Part shown: piece after piece, positions 1 through 8,130 of the stretch
How positions within the stretch are numbered: position 1 is the first letter of the stretch
Layout of the letters: each line of letters begins with the position of its first letter
NCBI GenBank assembly: GCA_021166835.1
Contig: JAJPEN010000063.1
Location: forward strand, 1 to 64,000
Source: Burkholderiaceae bacterium
GTDB lineage: Bacteria; Pseudomonadota; Gammaproteobacteria; Burkholderiales; Burkholderiaceae
Direction: 5' to 3'
DNA: 64,000 nt
Made by a program: the position numbers and the translations under genes
Notes under the pieces: generated by a model
What the model was told of the DNA's origin: nothing
The model's database searches: none
Seen by the model: only the letters and a program-made list of their open reading frames with translations

Positions 1-136
1 CCCTCGCCTCGCCGCCGAACTGCTTCGAGAGCACCGTCGTGATCGCCGCCGTCAGCGTCGTCTTGCCGTGATCCACGTGCCCGATCGTCCCCACGTTCAC
101 GTGCGGCTTCGTACGCTCGAACTTTCCTTTCGCCAT
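1..136 (-). CDS. tuf: Elongation factor Tu (5' part, gene runs off the left edge)
   Basis: The first 45 codons of EF-Tu are present on the minus strand, starting [20 protein letters not shown] and running into the P-loop GHVDHGKT that binds GTP phosphates. EF-Tu delivers aminoacyl-tRNA to the ribosome. It lies downstream of tRNA-Thr, tRNA-Gly and tRNA-Tyr genes on the same strand, the usual tufB arrangement of proteobacteria. The rest of the gene, and probably tRNA-Trp, secE and nusG, lie outside the window. The identity is certain; only the extent is cut. Confidence 0.97.
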   Translation of the reverse strand, partial: MAKGKFERTKPHVNVGTIGHVDHGKTTLTAAITTVLSKQFGGEAR

Positions 137-223
137 TTCGAACTCCCGGTTCTTGTTCCGATGCTGTCAGCTAGCGATCCACCGTGCTCCGGCACGGGTT
201 CGACGATGCAGGCCAGACCCTTC

Positions 224-290
224 GACTCGCTGTTCAGACTCGCTGTTCAGACTCGCGCTGTTCCGACTCGACGTTGCGACTCGATGTTGT
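224..290. repeat. Short degenerate tandem repeat between tuf and tRNA-Thr
   Basis: The hexamer GACTCG recurs at 224, 237, 250, 265 and 278, giving units of about 13-15 bp in the spacer between the tRNA-Thr gene and tuf. The spacer is transcribed as part of the operon, so the repeats would lie in the tuf leader. No function is evident. Confidence 0.7.
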
Positions 291-294
291 TACT

Positions 295-369
<75 letters not shown>

Positions 370-394
370 GCAACGGAAACGACCCGGCCGGTGC

Positions 395-468
395 TGGAGC
401 GGGTGAAGGGAATCGAACCCTCGTCGTAAGCTTGGAAGGCTTCTGCTCTACCATTGAGCTACACCCGC
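395..468 (-). tRNA. tRNA-Gly (anticodon TCC)
   Basis: A 74 nt tRNA on the minus strand with encoded CCA (395-397), acceptor stem GCGGGTG pairing with CACCCGC, anticodon loop CTTCCAA (anticodon TCC) and T loop GTTCGATTCC. It sits 25 nt from tRNA-Thr on one side and 130 nt from tRNA-Tyr on the other, inside one operon. Confidence 0.96.
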
Positions 469-491
469 GAGCCGAACCGCCGAACCCGATC

Positions 492-576
492 ACCGTCGAG
501 ACCCCCGAGACGTTAGCGTCGAGACCCCGAGACGTTACCGTCGAGACCTGAGACGTTAACGTCGAGACCCTCGACG
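492..576. repeat. Tandem repeat of about 22 bp between tRNA-Gly and tRNA-Tyr
   Basis: Four degenerate copies of a 21-22 bp unit built around CGTCGAGACC...GAGACGTTA fill most of the 130 bp spacer between two tRNA genes. The copies differ by small indels in the C run. Because the spacer is co-transcribed, the repeats would form part of the tRNA precursor and may give processing hairpins (each unit carries GTCGAGAC and GACGTT half-sites). Confidence 0.75.
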
Positions 577-598
577 CCACCGCCGAGACTGATACCGC

Positions 599-684
599 TG
601 GTGGAGGGGGTTGGATTCGAACCAACGTAGGCGTAAGCCAACAGATTTACAGTCTGCCCCCTTTAGCCGCTCGGGCACCCCTCC
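599..684 (-). tRNA. tRNA-Tyr (anticodon GTA)
   Basis: An 86 nt class II tRNA on the minus strand with a long variable arm. The acceptor stem is GGAGGGG, the anticodon loop ACTGTAAATC carries GTA, the T arm is GTTCGAATCC, and CCA is encoded at 599-601. It is the first gene of the tRNA-tuf operon, a few nucleotides downstream of the promoter at 697-725. Confidence 0.97.
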
Positions 685-696
685 GGGGAACCGCGA

Positions 697-725
697 ATTA
701 TGGCCCGCGGAAAATTCGATGTCAA
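697..725 (-). promoter_or_regulatory. Sigma-70 promoter of the tRNA-Tyr/Gly/Thr-tuf operon
   Basis: On the minus strand a perfect -35 TTGACA (725-720) is followed after exactly 17 nt by the -10 CATAAT (702-697). Transcription would start near 690, just before the tRNA-Tyr 5' end at 684. This is the closest match to the sigma-70 consensus noticed in the window, as expected for a stable-RNA operon. It overlaps the upstream region of the divergent phaM gene. Confidence 0.85.
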
Positions 726-746
726 TTTTGCCGACCGGAGGCACGG

Positions 747-1619
747 ATGGCGAAGGATCGCGAGAATACCGGGGGACCGACCAGCGGACTGCAGGGACTC
801 GGAATCGGCGCGCTGAACGTCGGCAACCTGCTCGACACGGTCGATTTCGTGAAGAACGCCTGGTCGGCGTTCGGCGTACCGTCGTCGCTGGCGCCGACCA
901 CCGACGTGGACGAGCTGGACCGCCGCATCGCCGACCTCAAGGCGGTCGAGCAGTGGCTGACGGTGAACCTGAACCTGCTGAAGGCGAGCGTGCAGGCGCT
1001 GGAGATCCAGCGCGGAACGATCGCGACGCTGAAGGCCTACGGCGCGATGATCGGCTCGCCGGGGAACCTTCCGGGCGCGAACGCGCTCGCGCAGGCGATG
1101 GCGGGCGTGGCATCCAGCGCGATGGCGGCTGCCACCGGCGGAGGCCTGGCTACGGGGGCCCCGTCCGTGCCGGCCACGCCGGTCACGCCGGCGACGCCCA
1201 CATCGCCATCGCCCGCGTCGCCCACGCCGGCACCGGCGGCCGCCGCACCCGTCGTGCAGACGCCCGCCGCCGCAATGGCGAGCGCAGCCAGCGGCGAGCC
1301 GCCTGCCGAGGTTCCGACACCGGCGCTGCCCGGGCTCGACGCAGGCGCCTGGTGGGATCTGCTGCAACGCCAGTTCAACCAGATCGCCGCCGTCGCGCTC
1401 GGCACGCCCGGTGAACACGCGACCACCGCCGTCGGGAAGAGTGCCGCGAAGAACGCCGCGAAGAAAACGGCGAGCGGCACGCGCACCGATCGGGAAGGCG
1501 CACCAGTTGCTCGCAGCAGGAAGACGGCCTCCGGTTCGAAGACGAAATCGTCGTCGGCCGGGGGACAGGAACCAGGCCGTCGCGGCCGTCGGTCCGCCCG
1601 GGGAGAACCCGACTCCTGA
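747..1619 (+). CDS. phaM: PhaM-family polyhydroxyalkanoate granule regulatory protein
   Basis: PhaM binds PHB synthase, granules and the nucleoid, activating PhaC and helping granules segregate. The 290-residue product has the conserved helical N-terminal half (roughly 1-100), an Ala/Pro/Thr-rich linker (about 130-190), a short AWWDLLQRQF helix near 201-210 and a Lys/Ala-rich tail (230-290) resembling the DNA-binding histone-like tail of PhaM. The start has a GGAGG ribosome site at 737-741. It stands divergent from the tRNA-tuf operon. The assignment rests on N-terminal similarity and tail composition; a generic phasin is the alternative. Confidence 0.82.
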   Translation: MAKDRENTGGPTSGLQGLGIGALNVGNLLDTVDFVKNAWSAFGVPSSLAPTTDVDELDRRIADLKAVEQWLTVNLNLLKASVQALEIQRGTIATLKAYGAMIGSPGNLPGANALAQAMAGVASSAMAAATGGGLATGAPSVPATPVTPATPTSPSPASPTPAPAAAAPVVQTPAAAMASAASGEPPAEVPTPALPGLDAGAWWDLLQRQFNQIAAVALGTPGEHATTAVGKSAAKNAAKKTASGTRTDREGAPVARSRKTASGSKTKSSSAGGQEPGRRGRRSARGEPDS

Positions 1620-1659
1620 GGGCACTTCCGCGAGGGTCTCGAACCAAAGACGCAAGCAG

Positions 1660-2886
1660 ATGACCCTCTCGACCCGAACCTTCCGCCACGGCCACGCCGC
1701 CCACGGCGACTGGCACGAACTGACGCGACGCGTCATCTCCCAGCTGTCGACGCGCGAACCGGCCGGCGACAGCGCGCTCGTCGCCGGCCTCGGGCTGCTC
1801 TACGTCACCGAGGGGCTGTCCGACAGCCTGCCGTCGATCGCATCGACGCTCGGCGAGCGCTTTCCCGGCGTGCGCTGGGTGGGCGCCGCGGCGCACGGCG
1901 TTTGCGTCTGCGGCGCGGAGTACGCGGGGGAACCCGCGCTCGTCGCGATGATCTGCGAGCTGCCCGCGGACAGCTGGCGCGTGTTCTCCGGCTCGCCGCG
2001 GCTGCCGGCGATCGACGCCGACCGCGGCGGCATGGCAGTGCGCACGCCGGCCGCGCTCGTGCACGCCGATTCGGCGAGCGCGGCGCTTCCCGAGTCGATC
2101 GCGGGGCTCGCGCACCGGCTCGGCAGCGGCTTCCTGTTCGGCGGGCTGGTCGGCGGCGCGGAGTCGCGCGGCCCGCAACTGGCCGGCGGCATCGTGCACG
2201 GCGGGCTGTCGGGCGTCGCCTTCGGCGAGCAGGTACGCCTGCTGTCGCGGGTCACGCAGGGCTGCGCTCCGATTTCGCGCGAGCACGTCGTCTCGGCCTG
2301 CACGTCGCACTACATCGAACGGCTGGACGAAAGACCGGCGCTGGACGTGCTGCTCGACGACCTCGGCGTGCGCGGCGCCGCGCGCGACTCGCGCGACGGC
2401 GAAGAGATCCTGCGCGCGCTGCCGGCCGAGCGGCTGTCGCGCGGCCTGATGATCGGCTTCACCCCGCCCGGGGCCGCGCGCGGCATCGGCTTCGGCGACT
2501 ACGTCGTGCGCAACGTGCTCGGCATCGATCCGCAGAACCGCGTGCTGGCGGTGTCGACCGTGCCGCGACAGGGCGATCGCGCGATGTTCTGCACGCGCGA
2601 CCAGCAGGCGGCACGAGCCGACCTCGTGCGCGTCTGCACCGAGTTGCGCGAGGAAGTCGAATCGGGCGAGCTGAACGCGCTCGGCGCGCACTACGTTTCC
2701 TGCGTCGCGCGGGGCGAGCACCTGTTCGGCGCCGCCGGCGTCGAGCTGGGAATCGTCGCGCACAACCTCGGCGAGATCCCGCTCGTCGGCTTCTTCGCCA
2801 ACGGCGAGATCGCGCACGACCGCATCTACGGGTATACGGGCGTGCTCACGCTGTTCGTCGAGCAGCGCAACGCGGCGGCGCGTTGA
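1660..2886 (+). CDS. FIST-domain signal transduction protein
   Basis: A 408-residue soluble protein with the two-part FIST_N/FIST_C layout: repeated small-residue strands such as GSGFLFGGLVGG and HYVSCVARGEHLFG, and the C-terminal block GEIAHDRIYGYTGVLTLF. FIST proteins are predicted sensors of small ligands, possibly amino acids. The frame is open upstream to 1411, but that part overlaps phaM in another frame, so the ATG at 1660 is chosen. No kinase or cyclase domain is attached and no partner is adjacent, so the output is unknown. Confidence 0.8.
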   Translation: MTLSTRTFRHGHAAHGDWHELTRRVISQLSTREPAGDSALVAGLGLLYVTEGLSDSLPSIASTLGERFPGVRWVGAAAHGVCVCGAEYAGEPALVAMICELPADSWRVFSGSPRLPAIDADRGGMAVRTPAALVHADSASAALPESIAGLAHRLGSGFLFGGLVGGAESRGPQLAGGIVHGGLSGVAFGEQVRLLSRVTQGCAPISREHVVSACTSHYIERLDERPALDVLLDDLGVRGAARDSRDGEEILRALPAERLSRGLMIGFTPPGAARGIGFGDYVVRNVLGIDPQNRVLAVSTVPRQGDRAMFCTRDQQAARADLVRVCTELREEVESGELNALGAHYVSCVARGEHLFGAAGVELGIVAHNLGEIPLVGFFANGEIAHDRIYGYTGVLTLFVEQRNAAAR

Positions 2887-3021
2887 ACGACACGCGCCGC
2901 GCGGAGGCAAGGCGCCCGCACGCAGGCGGGAGGCACCCGCACGCGCGCAGGACGCGCCACGCGCGCGCGGCAGGCCGACGAGCGGCGGGAGGGGCATCGG
3001 ATCGCGCAGGCGAGCCGTTGC

Positions 3022-3027
3022 TACAAT
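3022..3027 (+). promoter_or_regulatory. -10 box (TACAAT) upstream of rfaE2
   Basis: TACAAT followed by CG stands 25 nt before the GTG start of rfaE2. No good -35 hexamer is visible. It belongs to a recurrent TAYAATCG pattern seen upstream of several genes here. Confidence 0.5.
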
Positions 3028-3052
3028 CGATCGCAGCCCGGCGGACGAAGAC

Positions 3053-3583
3053 GTGAGCAACGCACTGGTCGGCTTCGAACACAAGATCTGCGATCCGGCG
3101 CATGCCGCACGCGAAGCCGCGGCCCTGCCCCGGCCGATCGTCTTCACCAACGGCGTGTTCGACGTGTTGCACAGGGGACACGTGACCTGCCTCGCCGAGG
3201 CGCGCGCGCTCGGCGCCTCGCTCGTCGTTGCGCTCAACAGCGACGGGTCCGTCAAGCGGCTGGGCAAGGGCAGCGATCGGCCGATCAATCCGCTGGCCGA
3301 CCGGCTCGCGGTCGTCGCCGCGCTCGAATCGACGACGCTCGTCACCTGGTTCGAAGCCGATACGCCGCTCGAACTGATCCTCGCGATCCGGCCCGACGTG
3401 CTCGTCAAGGGCGGCGATTGGGCGCCCGACGAGATCGTCGGCGCCGACGAAGTACGCGCCGCCGGCGGATCGGTGCATTCGATTCCGTTCCGCTTCCAGC
3501 GCTCGACGAGCGACCTGCTCGAGCGTATCCGGCACAGCAGTCCCGAACACGACGTCGAATCGACGCGCCGGGCGCCGGCCTGA
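3053..3583 (+). CDS. rfaE2: D-glycero-beta-D-manno-heptose 1-phosphate adenylyltransferase
   Basis: This enzyme makes ADP-heptose precursor for the lipopolysaccharide inner core. It corresponds to the C-terminal domain of E. coli HldE as a separate 176-residue protein, the usual state in beta-proteobacteria. The nucleotidyltransferase signature FTNGVFDVLHRGH (residues 31-43, with HxGH at 40-43) and the C-terminal RSTSDLLERI are intact. The GTG start at 3053 fits the conserved N-terminus. The kinase half (HldE N-terminal type) is not in the window. Confidence 0.95.
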   Translation: MSNALVGFEHKICDPAHAAREAAALPRPIVFTNGVFDVLHRGHVTCLAEARALGASLVVALNSDGSVKRLGKGSDRPINPLADRLAVVAALESTTLVTWFEADTPLELILAIRPDVLVKGGDWAPDEIVGADEVRAAGGSVHSIPFRFQRSTSDLLERIRHSSPEHDVESTRRAPA

Positions 3584-3628
3584 CACCCGCGAGGCGCATC
3601 GCGCCTCTCGTTCAGCCTCCTTCTTCCG

Positions 3629-4531
3629 TCAATCGCAGTCGCGCGCGGGCGCGTCGAACTGCGCGCCGAGCATGTTCGCGATCGCCGGGGCTTCGGCCTG
3701 CGGCCAGCGCGCCTGCAATGCGATCCGCACCTGGATAGGCGGGCGCGGCGCGACCTGCGCGCGCGTTTCGCCGGCGCGCGCGAGCTGGTCGACCATCGCG
3801 CGCGCGGCGCTCTCGAAACGGAAGAGCCCCAGCGAGATCGCCAGCCGCATCGGCCCGTCCTGGATGACGAAGGCGTCGTCGCGTCCGATGCGGCGCAACT
3901 CGGCGAGCCGCTGCTGCGCCTGCGCGGCGCTGTCCGCCGGAGGCAGGTAGACGAGATAGCTCGCGCCCTGCTCGATGCGGCGCTCGTTCACGGTCGCGCC
4001 CGACTGCTCGAGGGCGCCGCGCAGCGCCGCGGCCCGGTCCTCGTCGAGCGGGGGGAAGGCGCGGCAGGCGACGGGAGCCACGACGCCGGCAGACGCCGGG
4101 GACGCGGCAGAGGCGGTCGACGGATCGGGCGGCGCAGCGGGCGCGGGCGACGGTGCAACGGGCGCGGGCGACGGTGCAGCGGGCGCTGTAGGCGCGGCTG
4201 GCAGTACGGCCGGAGGCGCGCTCGATGCGGCGCTCGACGACCCGGGGGACGAGGCGCCGGGCGGGGCAGCGGGCCTGGCGGGGGCAGCCGGCGGCGCAAC
4301 CGCGTTGCGCTCGGCGCCCGCTTTCGCCGGCGGCGGGAGGCTCGCTGGCTGCTCGGGGCTCGCCGGCGGCTTGGGACTCGCCGGCGGCTCGAGGCGCGAC
4401 AGCGGCACCGGGCGCAATCGGTCGGCGTTCTCTTCGCGCGACGGGAGATCGCCGGCGCCGTCGAACCAGCCGCGGTTCCATCCGAACATCAGCACGTTCG
4501 CGAGGACGAGGACGAGCAGCAGTCGCCTCAT
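3629..4531 (-). CDS. SPOR-domain membrane protein downstream of birA
   Basis: A 300-residue protein with an N-terminal membrane anchor (about residues 2-18), a long Pro/Ala/Ser linker (40-150) and a C-terminal SPOR-like domain beginning near SYLVYLPP. SPOR domains bind denuded peptidoglycan at division sites. The gene overlaps the 3' end of birA by four bases (ATGA), so the two are translationally coupled. In the linker an 18 bp unit is repeated around 4140-4180. In relatives such as Bordetella and Burkholderia a coaX gene usually lies between birA and this gene; it is missing here. Confidence 0.82.
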   Translation of the reverse strand: MRRLLLVLVLANVLMFGWNRGWFDGAGDLPSREENADRLRPVPLSRLEPPASPKPPASPEQPASLPPPAKAGAERNAVAPPAAPARPAAPPGASSPGSSSAASSAPPAVLPAAPTAPAAPSPAPVAPSPAPAAPPDPSTASAASPASAGVVAPVACRAFPPLDEDRAAALRGALEQSGATVNERRIEQGASYLVYLPPADSAAQAQQRLAELRRIGRDDAFVIQDGPMRLAISLGLFRFESAARAMVDQLARAGETRAQVAPRPPIQVRIALQARWPQAEAPAIANMLGAQFDAPARDCD

Positions 4532-5364
4532 CGAGGATCGCTCCTCGCAGCCTCGCGTTCCTCGTCGCGCCGCAGCGTCGCCTCGCCGTGGCGGACGATC
4601 TGCACGCCGCCGGCGCCGAGCACGCGCAGCGCGCCCTGCCCGTCGATGCCGAGCGCATGCCCCGCGGCGACGACGCGCTCGCCTTCCAGCACGACGACCG
4701 ACTCGCCCTGCAACGCATCGAAACGCTGCCAGGCAGCGACGAACTCGCCCGCCCCTTCGGCAAGGAATCGTTCGAAGGATCGGGCGACTTCGCCGGCGAT
4801 GCAGCCGATCACCGTGGCCGGATCGTCGAGCGCAGCCGCGCCGTCGAACAATCCGCAGGCCGGCTGCCCGATCCGCGCGTCACGCGGCGCGGCGAGATTG
4901 ACGCCGATGCCGACGACGATGCGCTCGATCGAACGCAGCGGCGCGCCCGCCAGCGGCAGGCTGCGCCGCGTCTCGACGAGGATTCCGCCGAGCTTGCGAC
5001 CGCCGCGCTGCAGGTCGTTGGGCCATTTCAGCCGCAGGTCGGGCGCCCACGGCGCGAGCGCGACGGCAGCCGCGACGCCGACGACGATCGACAGCGCCGC
5101 CGGCGGCGGCTCGGCGCCGACGCCGCGTTCGAAGGCCATCGAGAACGCCAGCGAGCGGCCCGCTTCGCAGATCCAGGCGCGTCCGCGTCGCCCGCGACCG
5201 GCGGTCTGGTTCAGCGTCGCCAACAGCACGGGCGGCGCCGGCGCCGGGCCGAAGGGCGCCTGCATCAGCGCCTCGTTCGTCGAAGCGATCTCGCCGACCG
5301 TCCGCACGCGAAGCGCGGCGCAGCCGGCGGCCGCGCGGATCCGGTCGGCATCGAGCGAACTCAT
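4528..5364 (-). CDS. birA: Biotin--[acetyl-CoA-carboxylase] ligase
   Basis: BirA attaches biotin to the carboxyl carrier protein of acetyl-CoA carboxylase. The 278-residue sequence has the ATP/biotin-binding loop TAGRGRRGR (54-62), LKWPNDL near 135-140 with the catalytic Lys, and VGIGVNLA. It lacks the N-terminal helix-turn-helix of E. coli BirA, so it should be a ligase only and not a repressor. It starts a two-gene unit with the SPOR protein and faces away from the VanZ-like gene 50 bp away. Confidence 0.95.
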   Translation of the reverse strand: MSSLDADRIRAAAGCAALRVRTVGEIASTNEALMQAPFGPAPAPPVLLATLNQTAGRGRRGRAWICEAGRSLAFSMAFERGVGAEPPPAALSIVVGVAAAVALAPWAPDLRLKWPNDLQRGGRKLGGILVETRRSLPLAGAPLRSIERIVVGIGVNLAAPRDARIGQPACGLFDGAAALDDPATVIGCIAGEVARSFERFLAEGAGEFVAAWQRFDALQGESVVVLEGERVVAAGHALGIDGQGALRVLGAGGVQIVRHGEATLRRDEEREAARSDPR

Positions 5365-5414
5365 CGGCGCCGATCATAGCGGAGCAGCAGGTAAGCAGCA
5401 GGTAATCTAGGCAG

Positions 5415-6545
5415 GTGCACAGCCCGTCGATCCGCCTCCCGGTAGAGCCTTCGCGGCGCCGCGCGCCGCAGAGCGCCGCCTGGCTCGCCGCCTATGCGGC
5501 GGCGCTCGTCTACGCGAGCCTGTATCCGTGGACCGGCTGGCGCGCGCCGGGCGCGTCGATGTTCGATTTCCTCACGGCGCCGTGGCCGCGCTGGTGGACA
5601 GCGTTCGACGTCGCTACCAACCTGCTCGCCTACCTGCCCCTCGGCCTGCTCGCCTGCGTGGCGATCGCGCGGGCGGCGCGCACGCGCGTGCTGCGCGCCG
5701 CGCCGTGGGCGCTGGTTCTCTGCGCGCTGCTGTCGTTCTCGCTCGAGTCCGCGCAGAGCCTGCTGCCGGCACGCGTTCCGTCGCGCCTGGACCTGCTGAC
5801 AAACGTCGCCGGCTCGGCGCTCGGCATCGCGATCGCCGTCTGGTTCGGTCGCCGGCGCATCGAGCGGCTGCCGCGCGCGCTGCGCAGCACGTTCACCGTG
5901 GCGCCCGGTGCGACGATGGGCGCCGTGCTGCTCGTCGCCTGGCCGATCGCGCAGTGGTACCCGCAATCGCTGGTGTTCGCGACCGGCGACCTGCTGTTCG
6001 CCTGGCCGTCGTCGGCCGCGCCTTCGGGCCCCGACTGGCGGGCGGCGCTGATCCTGCCGGCCCACTACGAGCCGTTCGTCGAGGCGTGCGCGGTGTCGCT
6101 GGCGATCGTGGCGATCGCCTCGCTCGTGCGCGAAGTCTTCGTGGCGCCGGTCGCGCCCGGCGCGCGCCCGCCGGCCTGGCCGATTGCGCTGCCGATCGTC
6201 GCGGCCTGCGCGATCAAGTCGATCGCCGGCGCAGTCGTGCTTGGAGCGGCGCATGCCTTCGGCTGGCTGAGCGCCGCCGCGCAGGGCGGTCTGGTCGCCG
6301 GCGCAATCGCAGCGATCGCGCTCGTCCCCGCCACCCCGCGGGTACGGGCGGCCAGCGCGATCGCCGCCGTCGCGCTGGGCACCGTGCTGGTGAACCTCGC
6401 GCCGCCCAACGAGTACTACCTGTCGATGCTCGCGCACTGGGAAGGCGAATGGGCGAACTTCCACGGCCTGCTGCGCGCACTCGCCACGCTGTGGCCGTTC
6501 GCGATGCTCGCGTGGTGGGGTCGTCGAATGTACGCCCGCCTATAA
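5415..6545 (+). CDS. VanZ-family integral membrane protein
   Basis: A 376-residue protein with about nine or ten hydrophobic segments. The first half matches the VanZ-like pattern: short helices with DVATNLLAYLPLG (about 65-77), SLESAQSLLPARVPSRLDLLTN and a following GSALG motif. VanZ family members are linked to teicoplanin tolerance in Gram-positives, but the role in proteobacteria is unknown. GTG start at 5415; the stop codon is embedded in the TATAAT box ahead of the ferredoxin gene. Confidence 0.8.
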   Translation: MHSPSIRLPVEPSRRRAPQSAAWLAAYAAALVYASLYPWTGWRAPGASMFDFLTAPWPRWWTAFDVATNLLAYLPLGLLACVAIARAARTRVLRAAPWALVLCALLSFSLESAQSLLPARVPSRLDLLTNVAGSALGIAIAVWFGRRRIERLPRALRSTFTVAPGATMGAVLLVAWPIAQWYPQSLVFATGDLLFAWPSSAAPSGPDWRAALILPAHYEPFVEACAVSLAIVAIASLVREVFVAPVAPGARPPAWPIALPIVAACAIKSIAGAVVLGAAHAFGWLSAAAQGGLVAGAIAAIALVPATPRVRAASAIAAVALGTVLVNLAPPNEYYLSMLAHWEGEWANFHGLLRALATLWPFAMLAWWGRRMYARL

Positions 6546-6546
6546 T
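6541..6546 (+). promoter_or_regulatory. -10 box (TATAAT) six bases before the ferredoxin start
   Basis: A perfect TATAAT (followed by CG) overlaps the VanZ stop codon and ends six bases before the ATG at 6553. A transcript starting seven bases after the box would begin at the A of that ATG, so a leaderless mRNA is possible. No convincing -35 is seen. Confidence 0.45.
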
Positions 6547-6552
6547 CGAACG

Positions 6553-6870
6553 ATGCCTTCCTACTACGAACGCCACATCTTCTTCTGCGTCAACCGGCGC
6601 GACGATCCCAACCGCGAATGCTGCGCGCGCCACGGCGCCGAGGAGCTGCAGGCGTACGCGAAGGAGCGCGTCAAGGCGCTCGGGCTCTCCGGCCCCGGCA
6701 AGGTGCGCGTCAACAAGGCGGGCTGCCTCGATCGCTGCGAGCTGGGACCGGTTGCCGTCGTCTACCCCGAGGGCGTCTGGTACAGCTACGTCGATCGCGA
6801 GGACATCGACGAGATCGTCGAATCGCATCTGCGCGACGGGAAACCGGTCGAGCGGCTGCGGCTCGAATGA
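6553..6870 (+). CDS. Thioredoxin-like [2Fe-2S] ferredoxin
   Basis: A 105-residue protein of the thioredoxin-like ferredoxin family (as in the 24 kDa NADH dehydrogenase subunit fold). Cys12, Cys23/Cys24, Cys58 and Cys62 are placed as the usual cluster ligands (FFCVNRR, ECC, GCLDRCELGP). It probably carries electrons for an unidentified partner. The stop codon overlaps the ATG of the next gene (ATGA), so ferredoxin and hydrolase are coupled. Confidence 0.88.
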   Translation: MPSYYERHIFFCVNRRDDPNRECCARHGAEELQAYAKERVKALGLSGPGKVRVNKAGCLDRCELGPVAVVYPEGVWYSYVDREDIDEIVESHLRDGKPVERLRLE

Positions 6871-7538
6871 ACGCCGGCACGCAACTGCTGCTGATCGACG
6901 GACCGATCGGCGCGATCGACGTCGCGCTCGATCGGCCCGCGGGGACGCCGCGCGGAATCGGCGTCGTCGCGCATCCGCATCCGCTGTACGGCGGCACGCG
7001 CGACAACAAGGTCGCGCAGACGCTCGCCCGCGCGCTGCTCGCGCTCGGTCACGTCGTCTGGCGTCCGAACTTCCGCGGTGTGGGCGCGACGGCCGGCACG
7101 CACGACGAGGGCCGCGGCGAGACCGACGACCTGCTCGAGGTGGTGCGCCATGCCCGCGAGCAGGCGGCGGCCGAGGCGCCGGCAGGCGCCGACCCGCTGC
7201 CGCTCGTGCTCGCCGGCTGCTCCTTCGGCACCGACGTGCAGATCCGCGTCGCCGCCCGCCTGCGCGAGGCGAAGGCGCCCGCGCAGCGGCTGGTGCTCGT
7301 CGGCACCGCTGCCACCGATCGCTACGCGCTCGGCGAGGTTCCCGCCGACACGCTGGTCGTGCACGGGGAACACGACGAAGTCGTTGCGCTGCAGGGCGTG
7401 CTCGACTGGGCGCGCCCGCAGTCGCTGCCGGTGGTCGTGATTCCCGGAGCAGAGCACTTCTTCCATCGGCGCCTGACGCTGCTCAAGCGCATCGTCGTCG
7501 ACGCGCTGGCGCCGCGGGTCGACATCGAAGCCGGGTGA
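6867..7538 (+). CDS. Alpha/beta hydrolase
   Basis: A 223-residue alpha/beta-hydrolase with nucleophile elbow GCSFG (Ser119), acid in HGEHDEV (Asp170) and catalytic His197 in GAEHFFH. The N-terminal HPHPLYGGTRDNKV motif is typical of a bacterial dienelactone-hydrolase-like family of unknown substrate. ATG at 6867 overlaps the ferredoxin stop. The next gene starts with a GTG that overlaps this stop, so three genes are chained. Confidence 0.88.
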   Translation: MNAGTQLLLIDGPIGAIDVALDRPAGTPRGIGVVAHPHPLYGGTRDNKVAQTLARALLALGHVVWRPNFRGVGATAGTHDEGRGETDDLLEVVRHAREQAAAEAPAGADPLPLVLAGCSFGTDVQIRVAARLREAKAPAQRLVLVGTAATDRYALGEVPADTLVVHGEHDEVVALQGVLDWARPQSLPVVVIPGAEHFFHRRLTLLKRIVVDALAPRVDIEAG

Positions 7539-8035
7539 GATCGCAACCGCCCGACCCGCGGCTGATCTACGCCCGGACGCCGGCCGGCGACGCCGAAACG
7601 AGTGCGCGCGCGCTCGAGCTGGCGCCGTCGGCGCGACGCATCCTCGCGCTGGTCGACGCCAGACGCAGCGTCGGCGATCTGTCGCAGCTGGCGCGACCGG
7701 GCGAGCTGGCGCCGGTGCTCGCCGCGCTCGAGCGGCTCGCCCTCGTCGAGGTGGTCGCGCTCGCCGCCGAGCCCACCGAGGCGCAGCGCCGCGAGCGCGA
7801 GCGCGCCGAGCAGGCGCGCCTGCAGGCGATCAAGGATGCATTGCGCGACGTCTTCGCGGCCGAACTCGGCGTCGCCGGCCGCATCTGGGACGCGCGCATC
7901 GCCGACAGCGTGAACCTCGACGTGCTTCGGCGCGCGCTGCGCGAAGCGGTCGACGTGGTCGAGCTTCGTTGCGGCGAAGCGGCCGCACGACGCGTGCTCG
8001 CGATCGCACGGCCGCTGTTCGCGATCGCCCTATAA
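7535..8035 (+). CDS. Hypothetical protein, possible winged-helix domain
   Basis: A 166-residue protein starting at a GTG that overlaps the hydrolase stop (GTGA). Residues about 12-60 look like a small winged-helix module (SARRILALVDARRSVGDLSQL, cut to key part RILALVDARRSVGDL), followed by a charged helical stretch (EAQRRERERAEQARLQAI) and a helical C-terminus. No enzyme motif is visible. The TAA stop lies inside TATAAT at 8031. I do not recognise the family; the gene-chain context supports it being real. Confidence 0.65.
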   Translation: MRSQPPDPRLIYARTPAGDAETSARALELAPSARRILALVDARRSVGDLSQLARPGELAPVLAALERLALVEVVALAAEPTEAQRRERERAEQARLQAIKDALRDVFAAELGVAGRIWDARIADSVNLDVLRRALREAVDVVELRCGEAAARRVLAIARPLFAIAL

Positions 8036-8036
8036 T
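8031..8036 (+). promoter_or_regulatory. -10 box (TATAAT) upstream of dacC
   Basis: TATAAT overlaps the stop codon of the upstream gene and would give a leader of about 88 nt before the dacC ATG. No strong -35 hexamer was found. Confidence 0.5.
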
Positions 8037-8130
8037 TCCCCGCTTTCGTCGTTGTCCTCTCCTGCGGCGCCGCCGCGGCGTCGCGCGGCGATGCGAAGCG
8101 CATTGCCGTCCCGCACCTCCGGATGTATCG

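Noticed and set aside
4528..4531. A hidden coaX gene between birA and the SPOR gene.
   Set aside because: The two genes overlap by four bases, leaving no room.
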